Source of the DNA: Didymodactylos carnosus
Taxonomy: Eukaryota > Rotifera > Eurotatoria > Philodinida > Philodinidae
Length of the DNA: 35,294 nt
Reading direction: 5' to 3'
NCBI GenBank assembly: GCA_905250885.1
Contig: CAJNOQ010001142.1
Span: 1 to 35,294, forward strand
Within the stretch, counting starts at the first letter, position 1. Each line of letters starts with the position of its first letter. Both the position numbers and the translations under genes were made by a program. The notes under the pieces were generated by a model, which was not told the origin of the DNA, did no database searches, and saw only the letters and a list, made by a program, of their open reading frames with translations. Shown piece after piece: positions 10,533 through 21,234 of the stretch.

Positions 10533-11856
10533 TCACGTTTCAGTTGGATGATCAGCATCACGGCCGATAAATTCTTTTGGTGTTGATGCCATTGATAAGT
10601 TTCTCTTCTGATCCAGAGTAGGTTTTTTCGATCGTTGTTTCGGCTCCAACTTCTGTGTCTGGCCCGTTTCAAGAGCTTTCTTGATAGCCATGATTACTCG
10701 AACGTCCAAAAATCCTTCTTCGCCATCCGGTTCCGGATATTGATCTTTCAAAATACAATTGGAAAAGTAATCCGTTTCTCCACCAAACTGGTCAACTTCG
10801 GAGAATGTCTTTGATTCTTCTTTTTCTTCGATTTTGGCTTTGTAAGCAATCTTAACTCCACTTCCAAACATATAACATGGAGTTACTTCGATGTATCCTA
10901 TAAATATTTTCATTAGTTTACGTAAAGAATAACGTGTATCTAACCTTTATCCCCAACGATCGTATAAGTATCGATTGGACCTCCAGAATAACCAACGGTA
11001 AATTGAGCCGTTCTATCACCAGGAAATCTTAACGTGACGGAGACGGTATCATGTTCCATTTGGAGAGCTTCTCGACCTGGAGTCTTGAATCCAACAGCTG
11101 AAACTTCAATTGGTTCCATTCCGAAGAGATTTCGGACAGCATTGATTGGATATGGACCCAAATCAGGGACTGGTCCACTATCATAACCTACGATATAGAG
11201 TCAGCAGTGTCTCAAGAATAATGTTATCTAAATACAAGAGTTACGCACCATGTTTAGCCCGATGATTTTCCTCTTTTACAACTTGAACGAAAGTAGACGT
11301 GAAAATTCGAGGTTCGCCCAAATCACCCTTTCGAACTCGATCAAGGACGGTCAAAGTTCCAGTTTCGAAGTGAAGACGATATGCAACCATCAATTTAGCT
11401 CCAGTCTTCTTTTGAGCTTCGTTAATAGCAACACAGGCCTCCTCGTTTACTTCCATAGGTTTTTCCAAAAGAACATGATATCCTAAATCGAAGAAGAAAA
11501 CTAGTTATTCAAAACTCAATGTTACAATTGTTACCTTTCTCGAGAGCGGGAACAGCAAATTCTTGATGCATCCAGTTTGGAGTGCCTATATAAATAGCAT
11601 CGCACACATCTTCATCCAAAAGTTTGTTGAAGTCGGCATATTTATAACTTTTGAGATTATATTGTCTGGCAAGTTTAACATATTTTTCGTTATCATCAGT
11701 AACAAGAGCGGTCAAAATAGAATTTGAAGTTTGTCCAACTCCAGGCATAAAGGACTCTTGAGAAATATTTCCCGCACCCACCACAGCATAGCGAACTTTT
11801 GATCCAGACGGCTTTCTGCCCAAAACTACATTGACAGCATTTTTAATTGCATCCAT
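10533..11856 (-). CDS. Gfo/Idh/MocA-family NAD(P)-dependent oxidoreductase, four exons
   Basis: Predicted soluble NAD(P)-dependent dehydrogenase or oxidoreductase acting on a sugar or polyol; the substrate cannot be read from sequence. Exons on the minus strand are 11856-11535, 11482-11249, 11187-10945 and 10897-10533. The introns are 52, 61 and 47 nt, all GT-AG and all phase 1, each splitting a Gly codon. Joined, they give 387 aa with no internal stop. The N-terminal Rossmann fold has the dinucleotide motif AVVGAGNIS near residue 25. GTPNWMHQEF and LLEKPM follow, the latter with the family's conserved Lys in EKP. KLMVAYRLHFE and DLGPYPINAVRNLFG open the C-terminal domain, which runs to EEGFLDVRVIMAIKKAL. 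The whole reads like bacterial glucose-fructose-oxidoreductase-type proteins rather than animal dihydrodiol dehydrogenase, hence probable horizontal acquisition followed by intron gain. The start is the Met of MDAIKNAV; in-frame upstream codons look like UTR. The second intron's donor (GTGCGT) is suboptimal but is the one that keeps the frame. Confidence 0.95.
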
Positions 11857-13147
11857 AATACTTTGTAAAATAAAATCTACAATGTCAAAATTCGAATGCG
11901 TAAGTTTAAATAAATAAATGAATGAATGAGTAGAAGAGAGTCCGTAGATTTTGAAGATGATCAATTTAATTTTGCTCAGAATATGATCTGAACTTGGATT
12001 AACTTATGGAATCAACAATATTGTAACTACAATTCTACCACGCTTACCTCAATCTTCATGGATAGTAGTACAAGCAGACAGAAAAAGAGTGTGTCTGTTA
12101 CCACGTTTTTTCTTCTTGGTTTTGACCTAGTCGCGTGGCTGAATGGTACATTATTAGAAAACAAGTAATAGAGAAAGACAGAAAAGAAACATAGAATCAC
12201 TTTATATATATAAAAATCTTTCTTCTTGTTCTCCTCATTTCGAGATCAAAGAAAGAGAAACAAAAAACGTGGCAGTCACGTGTGCACTACCAAATCTCTT
12301 CCTTATGATGTACTGAACTGAACTTTATGGACCACGAATAGTCATGAATACATAATAGGCATCCAGCAAAAAAGGAGATAGCTCTTCTCGCGCAAGATAT
12401 GTGTGCACAAACATTGCCACGCATGTGACGCAAAGCAACGAGAAAGAAAAGGGAAGCAAAAGAGTAGAGATTAGATATATATGATGTACATGTGCGGAAA
12501 GAGATATCTTCATTTTTGCTAGATGCCTAATGACATTAGTGAATAGAAAAGCTAATTTGGAGAAAAAAATAGTTTCTGCTGAAGAAAATTGCGTAGGTGC
12601 ATAGCATACGCTTCGGTGTAAAAAGAGATAACTTCTGTTTTCTATTGCCATAAACTTGCGCCGCAATATGATTGCATTGCTTCGACGAATTGCAGTCTCG
12701 TGTTTACAATTGTGATCGCAACAGCGCAGATGCGCACAGATGTCGAGCAAGTAATAAAAAAAACGGAATGCCTATTGCCACTCTCTGAGAGTAGCAATAA
12801 AAAAAAATCGCGACTGCGATCAGGATAGTGTATTTACGCGCAATTTTCACTTACGCCACATTGCGCCACGACTGTTAAAAAATCGATCACATAGGAAGTT
12901 AGAGAACAATACTGTTGACTTCAAACAATTTTCAGCATTGAATTGATAGACTACTACAGAATGTGATTTTTAAAAATTTTGACAATACTATAACTATACA
13001 ATAACTATACCCTAGTGGATGTAGTCAGTTGTGAATACTCACCTGAGTGAGTAATGAGTATTGTAGGTACGACTTCCAGTGATCATTTTTAAGGGGGGGA
13101 GGGGGCATTTAGATTTTCTTCTAACGTTCCCAGTTTGTAGAGGATAC
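11857..13147. other. 5' flank of the oxidoreductase gene; no further gene seen
   Basis: Contains the presumed promoter and 5' UTR of the minus-strand oxidoreductase gene. An open frame of 141 codons at 12325-12750 (-) has no recognisable domain and an uneven, low-complexity composition, so I do not call it. A G-run lies near 13092-13107. At 13030-13070 there are CTCACCTGAGTGAG-type palindromic words, with similar GAGTACTCA words at 15250-15340. Confidence 0.4.
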
Positions 13148-13814
13148 TATGGTCAATTCTGGCGACCAAATAGGGACTTTTATTTAAGGACTTTTTTTCA
13201 AATATAAGATATGGCATATGTATCAGAATTGAATAGCAGCTCAGTATCCATACTATTCTCTAAACATGTTTCGTATTGTCATTGACTGAAGTTCTGTCAA
13301 ATCCAGATGTCAAATCTAGTGACCAGATTGATAAAACACAGATCTTATTCGCATGTGCGACATTGTGATGTCAAATCTGGTGACAGGATTCCAAGCACCA
13401 TACAGACGTTTAATTTTGTATCCTCTTTTTGTTATCGCATCTTGTTAATCTGTCTAGTTTTTGTAATTTATTTAGAAATTGAATGCGACATTCTCTTTTA
13501 AGGGAGAGTAGTTCTTAAGTCTAATGGAAATGAAACAGTGTGTCAAAAATGAGCAAAATTTTTGCACTGACAGCACAGTTGATTTTACAAACACAATCTA
13601 CGAGTATATTTTAATTCTATTCTAGGGACTAGACACAAAGGTTTTATGATGAGATCGTGACGACGATATTTGGTTTCAACGGTAAAAGATTTCAGCACGG
13701 TAGAGGATGATATTGAATTGTGTTCTATGTGATATAGTGTGCATTTGAAAAAAAGGCCCTAAATCGAAAAGTCGCTGAATAAAAGTCCCTATTTGGTCAC
13801 CAGTATTGACCATA
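13148..13814. mobile_element. non-autonomous TIR element flanked by TA (mariner-like MITE)
   Basis: The left end TGGTCAATTCTGGCGACC and the right end (reverse complement TGGTCAATACTGGTGACC) continue together into CAAATAGGGACTTTTATT, giving near-perfect inverted repeats of at least 40 bp. Each terminus is preceded by TA, consistent with a TA target duplication (13148-13149 and 13813-13814). The interior repeats words such as GTCAAATCTGGTGAC around 13300-13390. There is no transposase frame. Assignment to Tc1/mariner rests only on the TA and the terminal repeat, so it is tentative. Confidence 0.7.
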
Positions 13815-14039
13815 ACTGTTTAATTGTCCCTAAATGAGAACACGATGTAGGGATGAATCTGGGGACCAGAATTTAGGGCAAATGATAACCGACCATTAAT
13901 AAAACAAACTGCATACAATTTATTTAAAAATAAATGATGTCATAGCTTTTAATTTGTCTCACAAAAATTATTTTTTGCAGAATTTTTAATTCATTTTTGA
14001 ATGCAGAACAATTTTTAAGTATAAAATTTTTCAAAAAAA

Positions 14040-14108
14040 ACAGTAACGGTCAAAATGACCGCTTTGGATGTTCTAGGTCATGAAAATTTCCGGGCGTTCT
14101 AGTGTTAA
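14040..14108. mobile_element. piggyBac-like terminus (solo end)
   Basis: Reading leftwards from TTAA at 14105-14108, the sequence runs CACTAGAACGCCCGGAAA and then GCGGTCATTTTGACCG, a hairpin-forming word close to the end. TTAA followed by CACTAGAA or CCCTAGAA and a GGTCATTTTGACC palindrome is familiar from piggyBac-group termini. No partner end was found upstream, so this is a truncated copy at best. Confidence 0.4.
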
Positions 14109-16251
14109 AAGAATATTGTTAAGTTTTGAACAAGGAACTATTATGTAAAAAATTCCTGTTCATTCTCCATCCATCATAAAAACTTCATTTTTGCCTCGCT
14201 CGATGTAAAAATATGTGGAGAATATTTACTACAAGAAAATATATAAAAAATTTTGTTCTTTCCTTCGTGTTATTGACTAATTAGTACTAATTAACGTTAG
14301 TTTAGCCTGCGCTACTAGCTCAAAGTTCCATTTGCAAAATAATGACTCAACGAAAAAATTCAAGCAATACCTCACCTGATAGAGAATTTCATGGACTACA
14401 AGATGGACTGCTTAAAAGTTTTAGAATTCAGTTTTAGCCCCTCGATAAGCCGAAAATTTAACAACATTTTTTTTACTAAAGCATATCAAGAAAATCTTTT
14501 CAAAAATAATCACTTTTTACTGAGACGCAATATATGAAAAAGTAGCCCGTGAAAAATTCTATCAATTTGATTTCCTTAAAAGTTTTAAGGTTTCTTTTTA
14601 GTGATTTTCTGAATCGCTTTCTGAAAGTGAGCTTTTATAAAAATCAAGATTTTGCATCTAACATTTAGGATTTTCAGCAGAGGCGTCACATAAAAATAGG
14701 AAGTAAATAAGATTAGATTTTATTTTGCATAAAGTTTTTACAAATTGAATGAAGACACAAAATTTAGCTGAAAAATTGGAAAAAAATTTATCTGTTAATT
14801 CAAGAATTGGCAATTAATACCAACTAATTGAGTTTTTAACTGTGACTGGACAAGCGATTACTTCTTCACGAAAATCAAATAAAAAGAAAATCTATTGCAC
14901 ACTGTTCGAAAGAGAATTTCAAATTTACCTTTAAACAAGAAAAGAACCGCTTCGAAGAAGATAGGGAGCGGACATTTTGACAATTTACACGAACATTTTT
15001 AATGACATTTAGTTTTTGAATTTTTTTTCAATAAAGTTTTGAAAGAGAAAATTTTGTTTGATACACATTGTAGTTCAAACTTTGTTCTTTCAAACAAAAA
15101 AAAGCAAAATCTTTCAGATAGTGGGAACATGAAAAAACGGTACTCGACATTTTGTGCAAAACTTATGCGTAGGCCGTGAAATATTCTATATTTCTTTACT
15201 AAATTCTAAGTTCTCTATACAGTTTCATTTTTGTAAAATAAAACGATGATGAGTATTTTCTGAGTACTCAGCTGAAAAATTATTAGTAGGACTCATATGA
15301 GTGCTCACGAACGAATTATCAATAAAGACGTACTCAGATGATGATTACTGTCACTAGCGTAGTATAGTAGATAATTTTAAAAAAATTTTAAAAAAAAGAT
15401 GCTTCGGACATTGTACTTTTTATTTTCAAGGCAATAAAATATTTTACACAATACAAAGTCAAAACTATCGTATGGCTGAAGAAATGAAGTGAGAGAGAGA
15501 GACGATAACACATTATTTCTCTTGTGAGAATGAGAAAGATCAATAGATTTTTCCGTAAGAGTGAGTAGAATGATTCAGTCTCGATGCGTCGATACTTTAT
15601 AGGGTCGGCGGTTCACAGAGAGATCGTTCATCTCTCCGCTCAGAATACTGTCGACCAGTCAGGAAGAAAATTAATGTGTGGACGAATCGGGAATATACTA
15701 GAAGAATAGGTATTCTTTATGAGAGTGGATAATAAATTTTGTCAAACAGCATCAAGGCACAAGAGAGCAAAACATCATCATAATTAAAGATGTTATTTGT
15801 TTAAATGAAGAATTATCTTCTTGGATCTGATAGCCAACAAGGTGGCATCCTTTCTCAGCAATGTATTCGCCAGATCATGAACAAAAAATTTACTTTTTTC
15901 CCTTTTCATCGTGTGAAAACTCGTTTGATCGTAGGTTGTAGTTCATCTCTTCCTAGCTCCTCGCTTCAGATAGTGAATACCCTAACGATGTCGTCAATCT
16001 CTTCTGTATAACCGTCAAGTTCTTCCTTTAGTTTATGTTTATTTTCACTACATATTGCAAGAGTTATCATCCAAAATCATTTTTCATCTGCAAATGTTAC
16101 GGCCGGTGGTTTTCGTTCGGGAGAGACGCGTCCCTGTGAAATAAAACGCATAATAGAGAAAGAAAAGTATCGTTGATGAGAGGAAGTACAGTTAATCACT
16201 GAGTAAAGAGTGATGTGTGTTACGTGAATTACTGATAGAAACATCTGGTAC
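14109..16251. other. no gene seen
   Basis: AT-rich intergenic DNA with homopolymer runs. Open frames at 15805-16011 (+) and 16077-16280 (-) have no recognisable domain. No clear repeat boundary was found. Confidence 0.45.
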
Positions 16252-17166
16252 TTTTTATGAATTGAGTAAGTGCGAAGCAAATGACGGAATATTCAACTCG
16301 CTCAATTTTAACTTTTACTAGAAATAAATGAAGGAAAAATTTGTGAGCACGTCGAAAAAATCGATAAAATCTTCGAAAAATAATTTTTTTTTAATCTTTG
16401 GATTCTTTATATAAAGTTGGCTAAAAATCCAAATTTTAAGCCTCAGGAAACGTTTCTTTATAAAGAAATAAATTTTTTAAAAACAAATTTCCTTGAAAAA
16501 CTGAAAATTTCCATCTTTCTTCTTCTTTTCACTTGGAAACATCAGGGTATGCTTAGTTTCGGACAGACAGTAATACAATTATTTACTTACTTACTAAAAT
16601 TATTTGCTAGACTCGACTGTTAATAGGCCATCTATTCGCAAACGGCTTTCTTAACATGCTTTGACCTACTGGCGATGAAACGTGACTTTATACAAATGAA
16701 AGTCATGTTTAAAACAATTTTCCTGAATATACTAATTCTACTGGTACTCAGTGTGGAGCATTTTCCCATCTATTGTACCACTTATATCACAATGTATTAT
16801 AGTGCATCTTGTAGAGAATAGAAATTTTCTACAAGATATGATAAAAATCTCTATGAGATAATAAACTTTGACTCAGAAGAAGAAACATGGAAATTTTCAG
16901 TTTTTCGAGAAAATTTGTTGGTTACCCTTTTTAAAAAATTTATTTCTTCATAAAGAAACGTATCTTAAGGTTTAAAATTTGGATTTATAGCCAGCTTTAT
17001 ATAGAGAATCCAAAGATCGTACTTAAAAAAAATTATTTTTCGAAGATTTTATCGATTTTTTCGACGTGCTCACAAATTTTTTCTTCATTTATTCTAATAA
17101 AAGTTAAAATTGAACGAGTTGAATATTCCGCCATTTGCCTCGGAGTTACTCAATTCATAAAAAATC
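16252..17166. mobile_element. long foldback element with about 280-bp inverted arms
   Basis: The left arm (about 16252-16528) and right arm (about 16874-17166) are diverged inverted copies. Matching words run the length of both: TTTTATGAATTGAGTAA at the outer ends, GGAATATTCAACTCG, GAGCACGTCGAAAAAATCGA, TAAAGAAATAAATTTTT and AAAAACTGAAAATTTCCAT at the inner ends. The loop is about 345 bp and non-coding. The 68-codon frame at 16417-16623 comes from the repeat. No target duplication was identified. Confidence 0.8.
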
Positions 17167-17313
17167 AGTCTATAAAAAGAAAGATTCAGGCGCACATAGC
17201 TTTTGTACATAACTATAGAACCAGGGCATAATGTAGATGATCGATCGATCTTTCATGTCGATATTCTTTACTCCTTATTTTTCATTTTTATTTTCTGGTC
17301 TTTGTAATCAACG

Positions 17314-18243
17314 TTTATGACTAGGACTGTAAAAAGATTTAACGCTAACTGACAATACAGTTACCGTTATTTCAAGGGTAACTGAAAAGACAGTTACCAT
17401 TGTTTTAACACTAACTGTCTTTTCAGTTACCGTTGAAATAACGGTAACTATCAGTCAGTTAACTTTGTGGTAACTATTTCTTAATTATGGCAGAAATATC
17501 CAGGCAGCGGATTAAAATGGCTTCCAAAATCGTTAGTTTTCCACTAAAACTGTTGAAGCTTTCATAAATGACATGATTGTGATTGGCATACACGTGCCAG
17601 TCAACCAAACTAATCGAAATTATATAACTTTAATATTTTGTAACTGCAGTTTTTAAGGTCTCTGGAGACCTCAGCATCTACGGCCAGCTTGAGAAATCTT
17701 TTTGTTTTCATCAACGAAATTAGACTACAAAAACATGTCATTTATGAAAGTTTCAACAGTTTTAGTGGAAACTAACAATTTTGGAAGTACTGGAAGGAAA
17801 TCCGTGGGTAGGGCAGTGCCCCACGACCTTTAAAAAAATCCATCCACGATAGTTTAATTTTTTCCACAACTACAGTTGCTTAACTCTCAAGAAAATGAAA
17901 TAAACAAATAATAGTTATTTCAACATTATTCGACAAAAATCTTAGTGGGAATAATTATGTTTTGTTTCTCCCGGTGCTCGGGCAAAGACTGCCCGGAGCC
18001 GCGCGGCGCCCGGAGCCCACCCCTGGTTACGCCACTATTTGGAAGCCATTTTAAGCCGGTGCCTGGATATTTCTGCCATACTTAAAAAATAGTTACCACA
18101 CAGTTAACTAACTGATAGTTACCGTTATTTCAACGGTAACTGGAAACGCAGTTACCGTTGTTTTAACGATAACTGACTTTTCAGTTACCGTTGTCGATAA
18201 CGGCCGAAGAAGTAACGGTAACTTTTACAGTCCTATTTATGAC
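17314..18243. mobile_element. non-autonomous hAT-type foldback element with 8-bp target duplication
   Basis: The element is 17322-18235. It starts TAGGACTGTAAAA and ends TTTTACAGTCCTA, perfect 13-bp terminal inverted repeats, and is flanked by the exact 8-bp duplication TTTATGAC at 17314-17321 and 18236-18243. Eight-bp duplications and TAGGxxTG ends are hAT hallmarks. Subterminal regions on both sides are filled with the word CAGTTACCGTTA and its complement. Further in, the arms stay complementary (TGGCAGAAATATCCAGGCA, AATGGCTTCCAAA, CATAAATGACATG). There is no transposase frame. The right arm is interrupted by a second insertion at 17788-18037. Confidence 0.92.
17780..18045. mobile_element. 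nested hAT-type insertion (17788-18037) with 8-bp target duplication TTTGGAAG
   Basis: The right arm of the surrounding foldback is broken by 250 bp flanked on both sides by TTTGGAAG (17780-17787 and 18038-18045). Without the insert, the arm regains complementarity to the left arm around AATGGCTTCCAAAA. The insert starts TACTGG and ends CCACTA; the right end read inward is TAGTGGCGTAACCAGG, a form common in animal hAT-type MITEs. Its right part (17971-18030) is a GC-rich island (GGAGCCGCGCGGCGCCCGG) unlike anything else in the window. No coding capacity. Confidence 0.85.
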
Positions 18244-18502
18244 ATATGCGTAAGAAAATGGCGTAACAAAAATAAGAAAAAGAAAAGTACGGGACGTTCT
18301 AAGATTTGAATACTAAGTAAAATAGTTAGAGAGAGGATATGGAAAATACTATACTGGCAGCAGACAAAAACTACTACATCACATCAGGAGCTAAACTTCT
18401 CTATAAACTGTCACAGACCACCCACGACTGGCTCCCGGTGACTATTAATAGCCATGAAGACAGATGAACCATGGGTAATCGATCAGCTCAGGCCCGGGAT
18501 AA

Positions 18503-18903
18503 TATTTTAAATTGTTTTTTAATAATCACCCGACAACCGATATTTTATTAAATTAGGGTTTTGAGGCTATTTTCACCTAATATTAAAAAATTCACAATTC
18601 ACTCAACAAACATTAGAACGATTTCAGAATTTGAGCAGGTAGAGTGTTTCAGCTGTTCTATATTCCGTTTATAGGACTTGAAGAAAATTCTGCAAAATCC
18701 TAAAGTTTTCAGAAAGGATTTCGGGAAAAACCTATGAACAAAAATATGCTGTTTCGATCTTGTGATCACGTTTAGCGGACAATTTTTTTCTTAAGAACTA
18801 GTCAGATACCATTCTTTTTTTTAGATGAATAACAATTTAATTAACGAACTTCTTCCATAAAAATAAAATTTGAAAAAGTGCGAATTTATAGTTTTAATTT
18901 AAA
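18503..18903 (+). repeat. dispersed repeat, copy A
   Basis: About 400 bp closely matching 32613-33113 in the same orientation, including AATAATCACCCGACAACCGA, CACAATTCACTCAACAAAC, CTATATTCCGTTTATAGG and GAACTTCTTCCATAA. Copy A lacks about 95 bp present in copy B (between GACAA and AATTTTTT) and a 7-bp stretch near the right end. No open frame suggests coding. It is a member of a genomic repeat family of unknown class. Confidence 0.9.
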
Positions 18904-19129
18904 AATTCAACATTCGAGGTGCAACTCGAATTTTTTCCCATATGCAATCGAACCACTTCTAAAAGCAAAGGCCAGTCTGAGTTAGTTTTAACGGTAAAGG
19001 ACTTCTCGAAAAAAGAATTCTGTTCAAATACAATGTACGAAAAACCATGGTTTTATAAAGATATTTTAATTTTCCTCTGTCAATAACATGTCGACAGAAA
19101 ATAGTGCACGAAATCTGTGATGGTATCAT

Positions 19130-19400
19130 AACCACCCAAGCAAAACCTGCCCAACAAAAATATCTAGATGCATTCGCTGGTGCATCTAGCGATGCTCCAG
19201 CAGAAAACATCTAGATAAATGAGTAAAAAAAATCAGTAGATGCAAGAGGCGATGCATCGCCTACCAATATAGGAATATTGAAATGATAAAAAAAGCGATA
19301 TTTAGCGCGATATAGCAACAATGCATCGCCTTTTGCATTGATTTTTTTTCCACAGTTTCTGCATCTAGTTTAGAGCGCTGCAGCTAGATACAAAAAAGTA
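19130..19400. repeat. GATGCATC / CATCTAGATG word-rich segment
   Basis: Dense short palindromic words (GCATCTAG, GATGCATCGCC, TCTAGATG) repeat in both orientations inside the inverted-arm element. This looks like subterminal repeats of a small non-autonomous element, CATCTAG being frequent near both ends. Boundaries were not resolved. Confidence 0.5.
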
Positions 19401-19411
19401 AAAAACAATGT

Positions 19412-19524
19412 AAGCCTACGAGAATCGAACTCGAGCACTTCGTGTCAGAATATACATATCATATATAGAATTTTATATATATCCTTACGAAGCATTTACC
19501 GACTAAGCTCTATCCAGGCACATT
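19412..19524 (-). tRNA. tRNA-like sequence with an interrupted anticodon arm (pseudogene or SINE head)
   Basis: On the minus strand, GCCTGGATAGAGCTTAGTCGG resembles a tRNA 5' half (A box). A 6-bp stem CTTCGT/ACGAAG encloses an AT-rich 43-nt loop, then GAGTTCGATTCTC (B box) and TAGGC, which pairs with the 5' GCCT. The D arm is altered and the loop is far too long unless it holds an intron. I judge it a tRNA-derived relic within a repeat rather than a working gene. Confidence 0.3.
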
Positions 19525-20054
19525 GATCTACTTAATCGATATCTGTCATATCATGATGCAGATATAAACGAAATAAAGTTCAAACACTGAAAAAATTGGA
19601 GTGCTGCTTTGGGAAAAACGAAACAGAATAAAAGACAAAACTGCTCTGTGCGGAGTAGAAAAAGGTTCTGAGAGCGCTTATATTAACTTCCGCTACCAAT
19701 GACAGTATAATCCATGTTTTATCACTGTGGATTATTGCAGAGAGGAAAAGTATAATATCTTCATCTTTTGATCATAAAACGCTAAGAAATAGGCATGAAA
19801 CTTGAAAAACTAAATCTTAAGCGGATCTGACTTCGATGAAAACTAGAGCTTAATGTTTTGAAAGATGCTTTTTCAAATGTTCCATTCAGAAAGATTTAAA
19901 AACCTCAAGAAGTGGGATTTCTAGAAAAGCATGTGTTTTTCTACATTGTACTTGAATAGAATTTTTTTTCGACAGATCCGTTGTTATTAAAACTAATCCT
20001 AGAGGGCTTTTGCCTTCGGTAGTGGTTGGGCTATATACGAGAATATTCGAGATG

Positions 20055-20610
20055 CAGCTCGAATTTTGAATTTTTAAATTAAAATTTTTAAAGTTTGCAC
20101 TTTTTTTCAAATTTTAGTTTTATCCGTTATGGAAGAATCTAAAATAATCTCAAGTACATTATTCTGTAGAGAATGAAAATCTGCACAAACGTAGGAATTT
20201 GGGAACCTTCCAGCATATCCTATTTTTAAGGTCGTAGGTAGGCTTGCTACAAAATCCTGTAGCGATGAGAAACTTTTCTAGAACCTTGAAACTTACAGTA
20301 AATTATTCAGTTTGTCAAGCCCTTTCCGATGATGTATCTAAAATTTAAATTCGTTTCTTTTTCAAGGGTTTAATTAAGAGAATCTTCTAATCAAGAGAAC
20401 TAAAAGAAGACTTAAGAAAAATCTCTAGAAAAAGACCCTGAAAAAGTATGCTGGAATGATCGCAAATCCCTTCGTTTATGCAGATTCTCATTCTCTATCA
20501 AATATAGTGTACTTGAGATTATATCAGCTTCTTCCATAAATCGATAACATTAAAATTTGAAAAAAGTGTGAATTGCAAAATTTTAATTTAAATGTCGATT
20601 CAAACTTGAT
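20055..20610. mobile_element. foldback element with about 170-bp arms
   Basis: The left arm (about 20055-20225) and right arm (about 20440-20610) are inverted copies. Paired words include ATAATCTCAAGTACA, AGAGAATGAAAATCTGCA (one mismatch), ATTCCAGCATA-type words at the inner ends, and TTTAATTTAAA with AATTTGAAAAAAGTG outside. The terminal word CTTCTTCCATAA is shared with the dispersed repeat and the preceding composite element, so the three belong to one family. The loop is about 215 bp and non-coding. Confidence 0.75.
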
Positions 20611-20765
20611 TTTTATGGCCTGTATGACATCGAAAATGTACTACGTTTCTTAGACTCTAGTCGCGCATGTGCACCATGTATATCTAAACGTATGTTAAAA
20701 AATATGATTTTTTCTATAGTAAAACGGCACAAGAAATTAGTTTACGAATCATTTGAAACATCTAC

Positions 20766-21234
20766 TTTTCCTATTCATTGGAAAAATGGAATCCATTATA
20801 TAAAAAGGGAGAAGAATTAGAACCATCAAATTATCGCCCTTTAACTTTGTTACTGGCGATCTCTAAAATTCCAGAGCGTTTAGTGCATAGATAGTTATAC
20901 ATACACCTTATTGAAAATAAACTTCTATCAGTATTTCAGTCGTAATTTCTAGTTAAAGATAGCACTATTAATTTGCTACTTGAAATTGTGTATAAAATCA
21001 ATTGTGGGTTAGTTCAGAATAAATTTGTATCCACTACGTTACTAGATTTTCAAAAGGCTTTTGATAATGTGAACCATGAGTGTTTGTTACTTCAATCAAT
21101 ATCAAGTGTAGAGATTTTATATATCGTGTATATTAGCCTTAGTTTCAACTATTTATTATTTAGAAATTATTTCTCTTCTTTTATCTTTTTTGATTTTTTT
21201 ATGGCTATAACGAAGGCGCATGTTTATTAGAACT
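20766..21234 (+). pseudogene. LINE (CR1/Jockey-like) reverse-transcriptase fragment, inactivated
   Basis: The plus-strand translation shows the N-terminal half of a non-LTR reverse-transcriptase domain: PLYKKGEELEPSNYRP, then LLAISKIPERLVHR, an in-frame TAG, LYIHLIENKLLSVFQS, an in-frame TAA, then TINLLLEIVYKI and the motif-A region LDFQKAFDNVNHE with the catalytic Asp. Similarity stops just after NHECLL and unrelated sequence follows, so the YxDD box and the rest of the domain are missing. Two stops plus truncation make it dead. An inverted second copy lies at 23154-23685. Confidence 0.87.
20842..21234 (+). repeat. left arm of a large inverted repeat (partner 23154-23685)
   Basis: This segment matches the reverse complement of 23154-23685 apart from a 129-bp insertion in the partner and scattered substitutions. 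The 85-codon frame inside it encodes an identical peptide in both copies. Homology starts at TAACTTTGTTACTGG and ends at AGAACTGCC. The spacer is about 1.9 kb. Confidence 0.9.

Larger units (their letters stand above)
18836..20140. mobile_element. composite inverted-arm element sharing its end with the dispersed repeat
   Basis: The segment 18840-19075 reappears inverted at about 19900-20140. Shared words are CTTCCATAA with AAATTTGAAAAAGTGC, TTTAATTTAAAAATTCAA, GTGCAACTCGAATT and GAATTCTGTTCAAATACAATGTA (diverged). The intervening 0.8 kb holds a GATGCATC-rich repeat and a tRNA-like sequence. The left arm overlaps the right end of copy A, so this family either shares termini or inserted into it. 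There is no coding capacity; the 83- and 74-codon frames lie in the arms. Confidence 0.65.

Noticed and set aside
12325-12750. 141-codon minus-strand open frame upstream of the oxidoreductase gene
   Set aside because: No recognisable domain and no splice context; it lies in the presumed promoter region. I would reconsider it if transcripts covered it.
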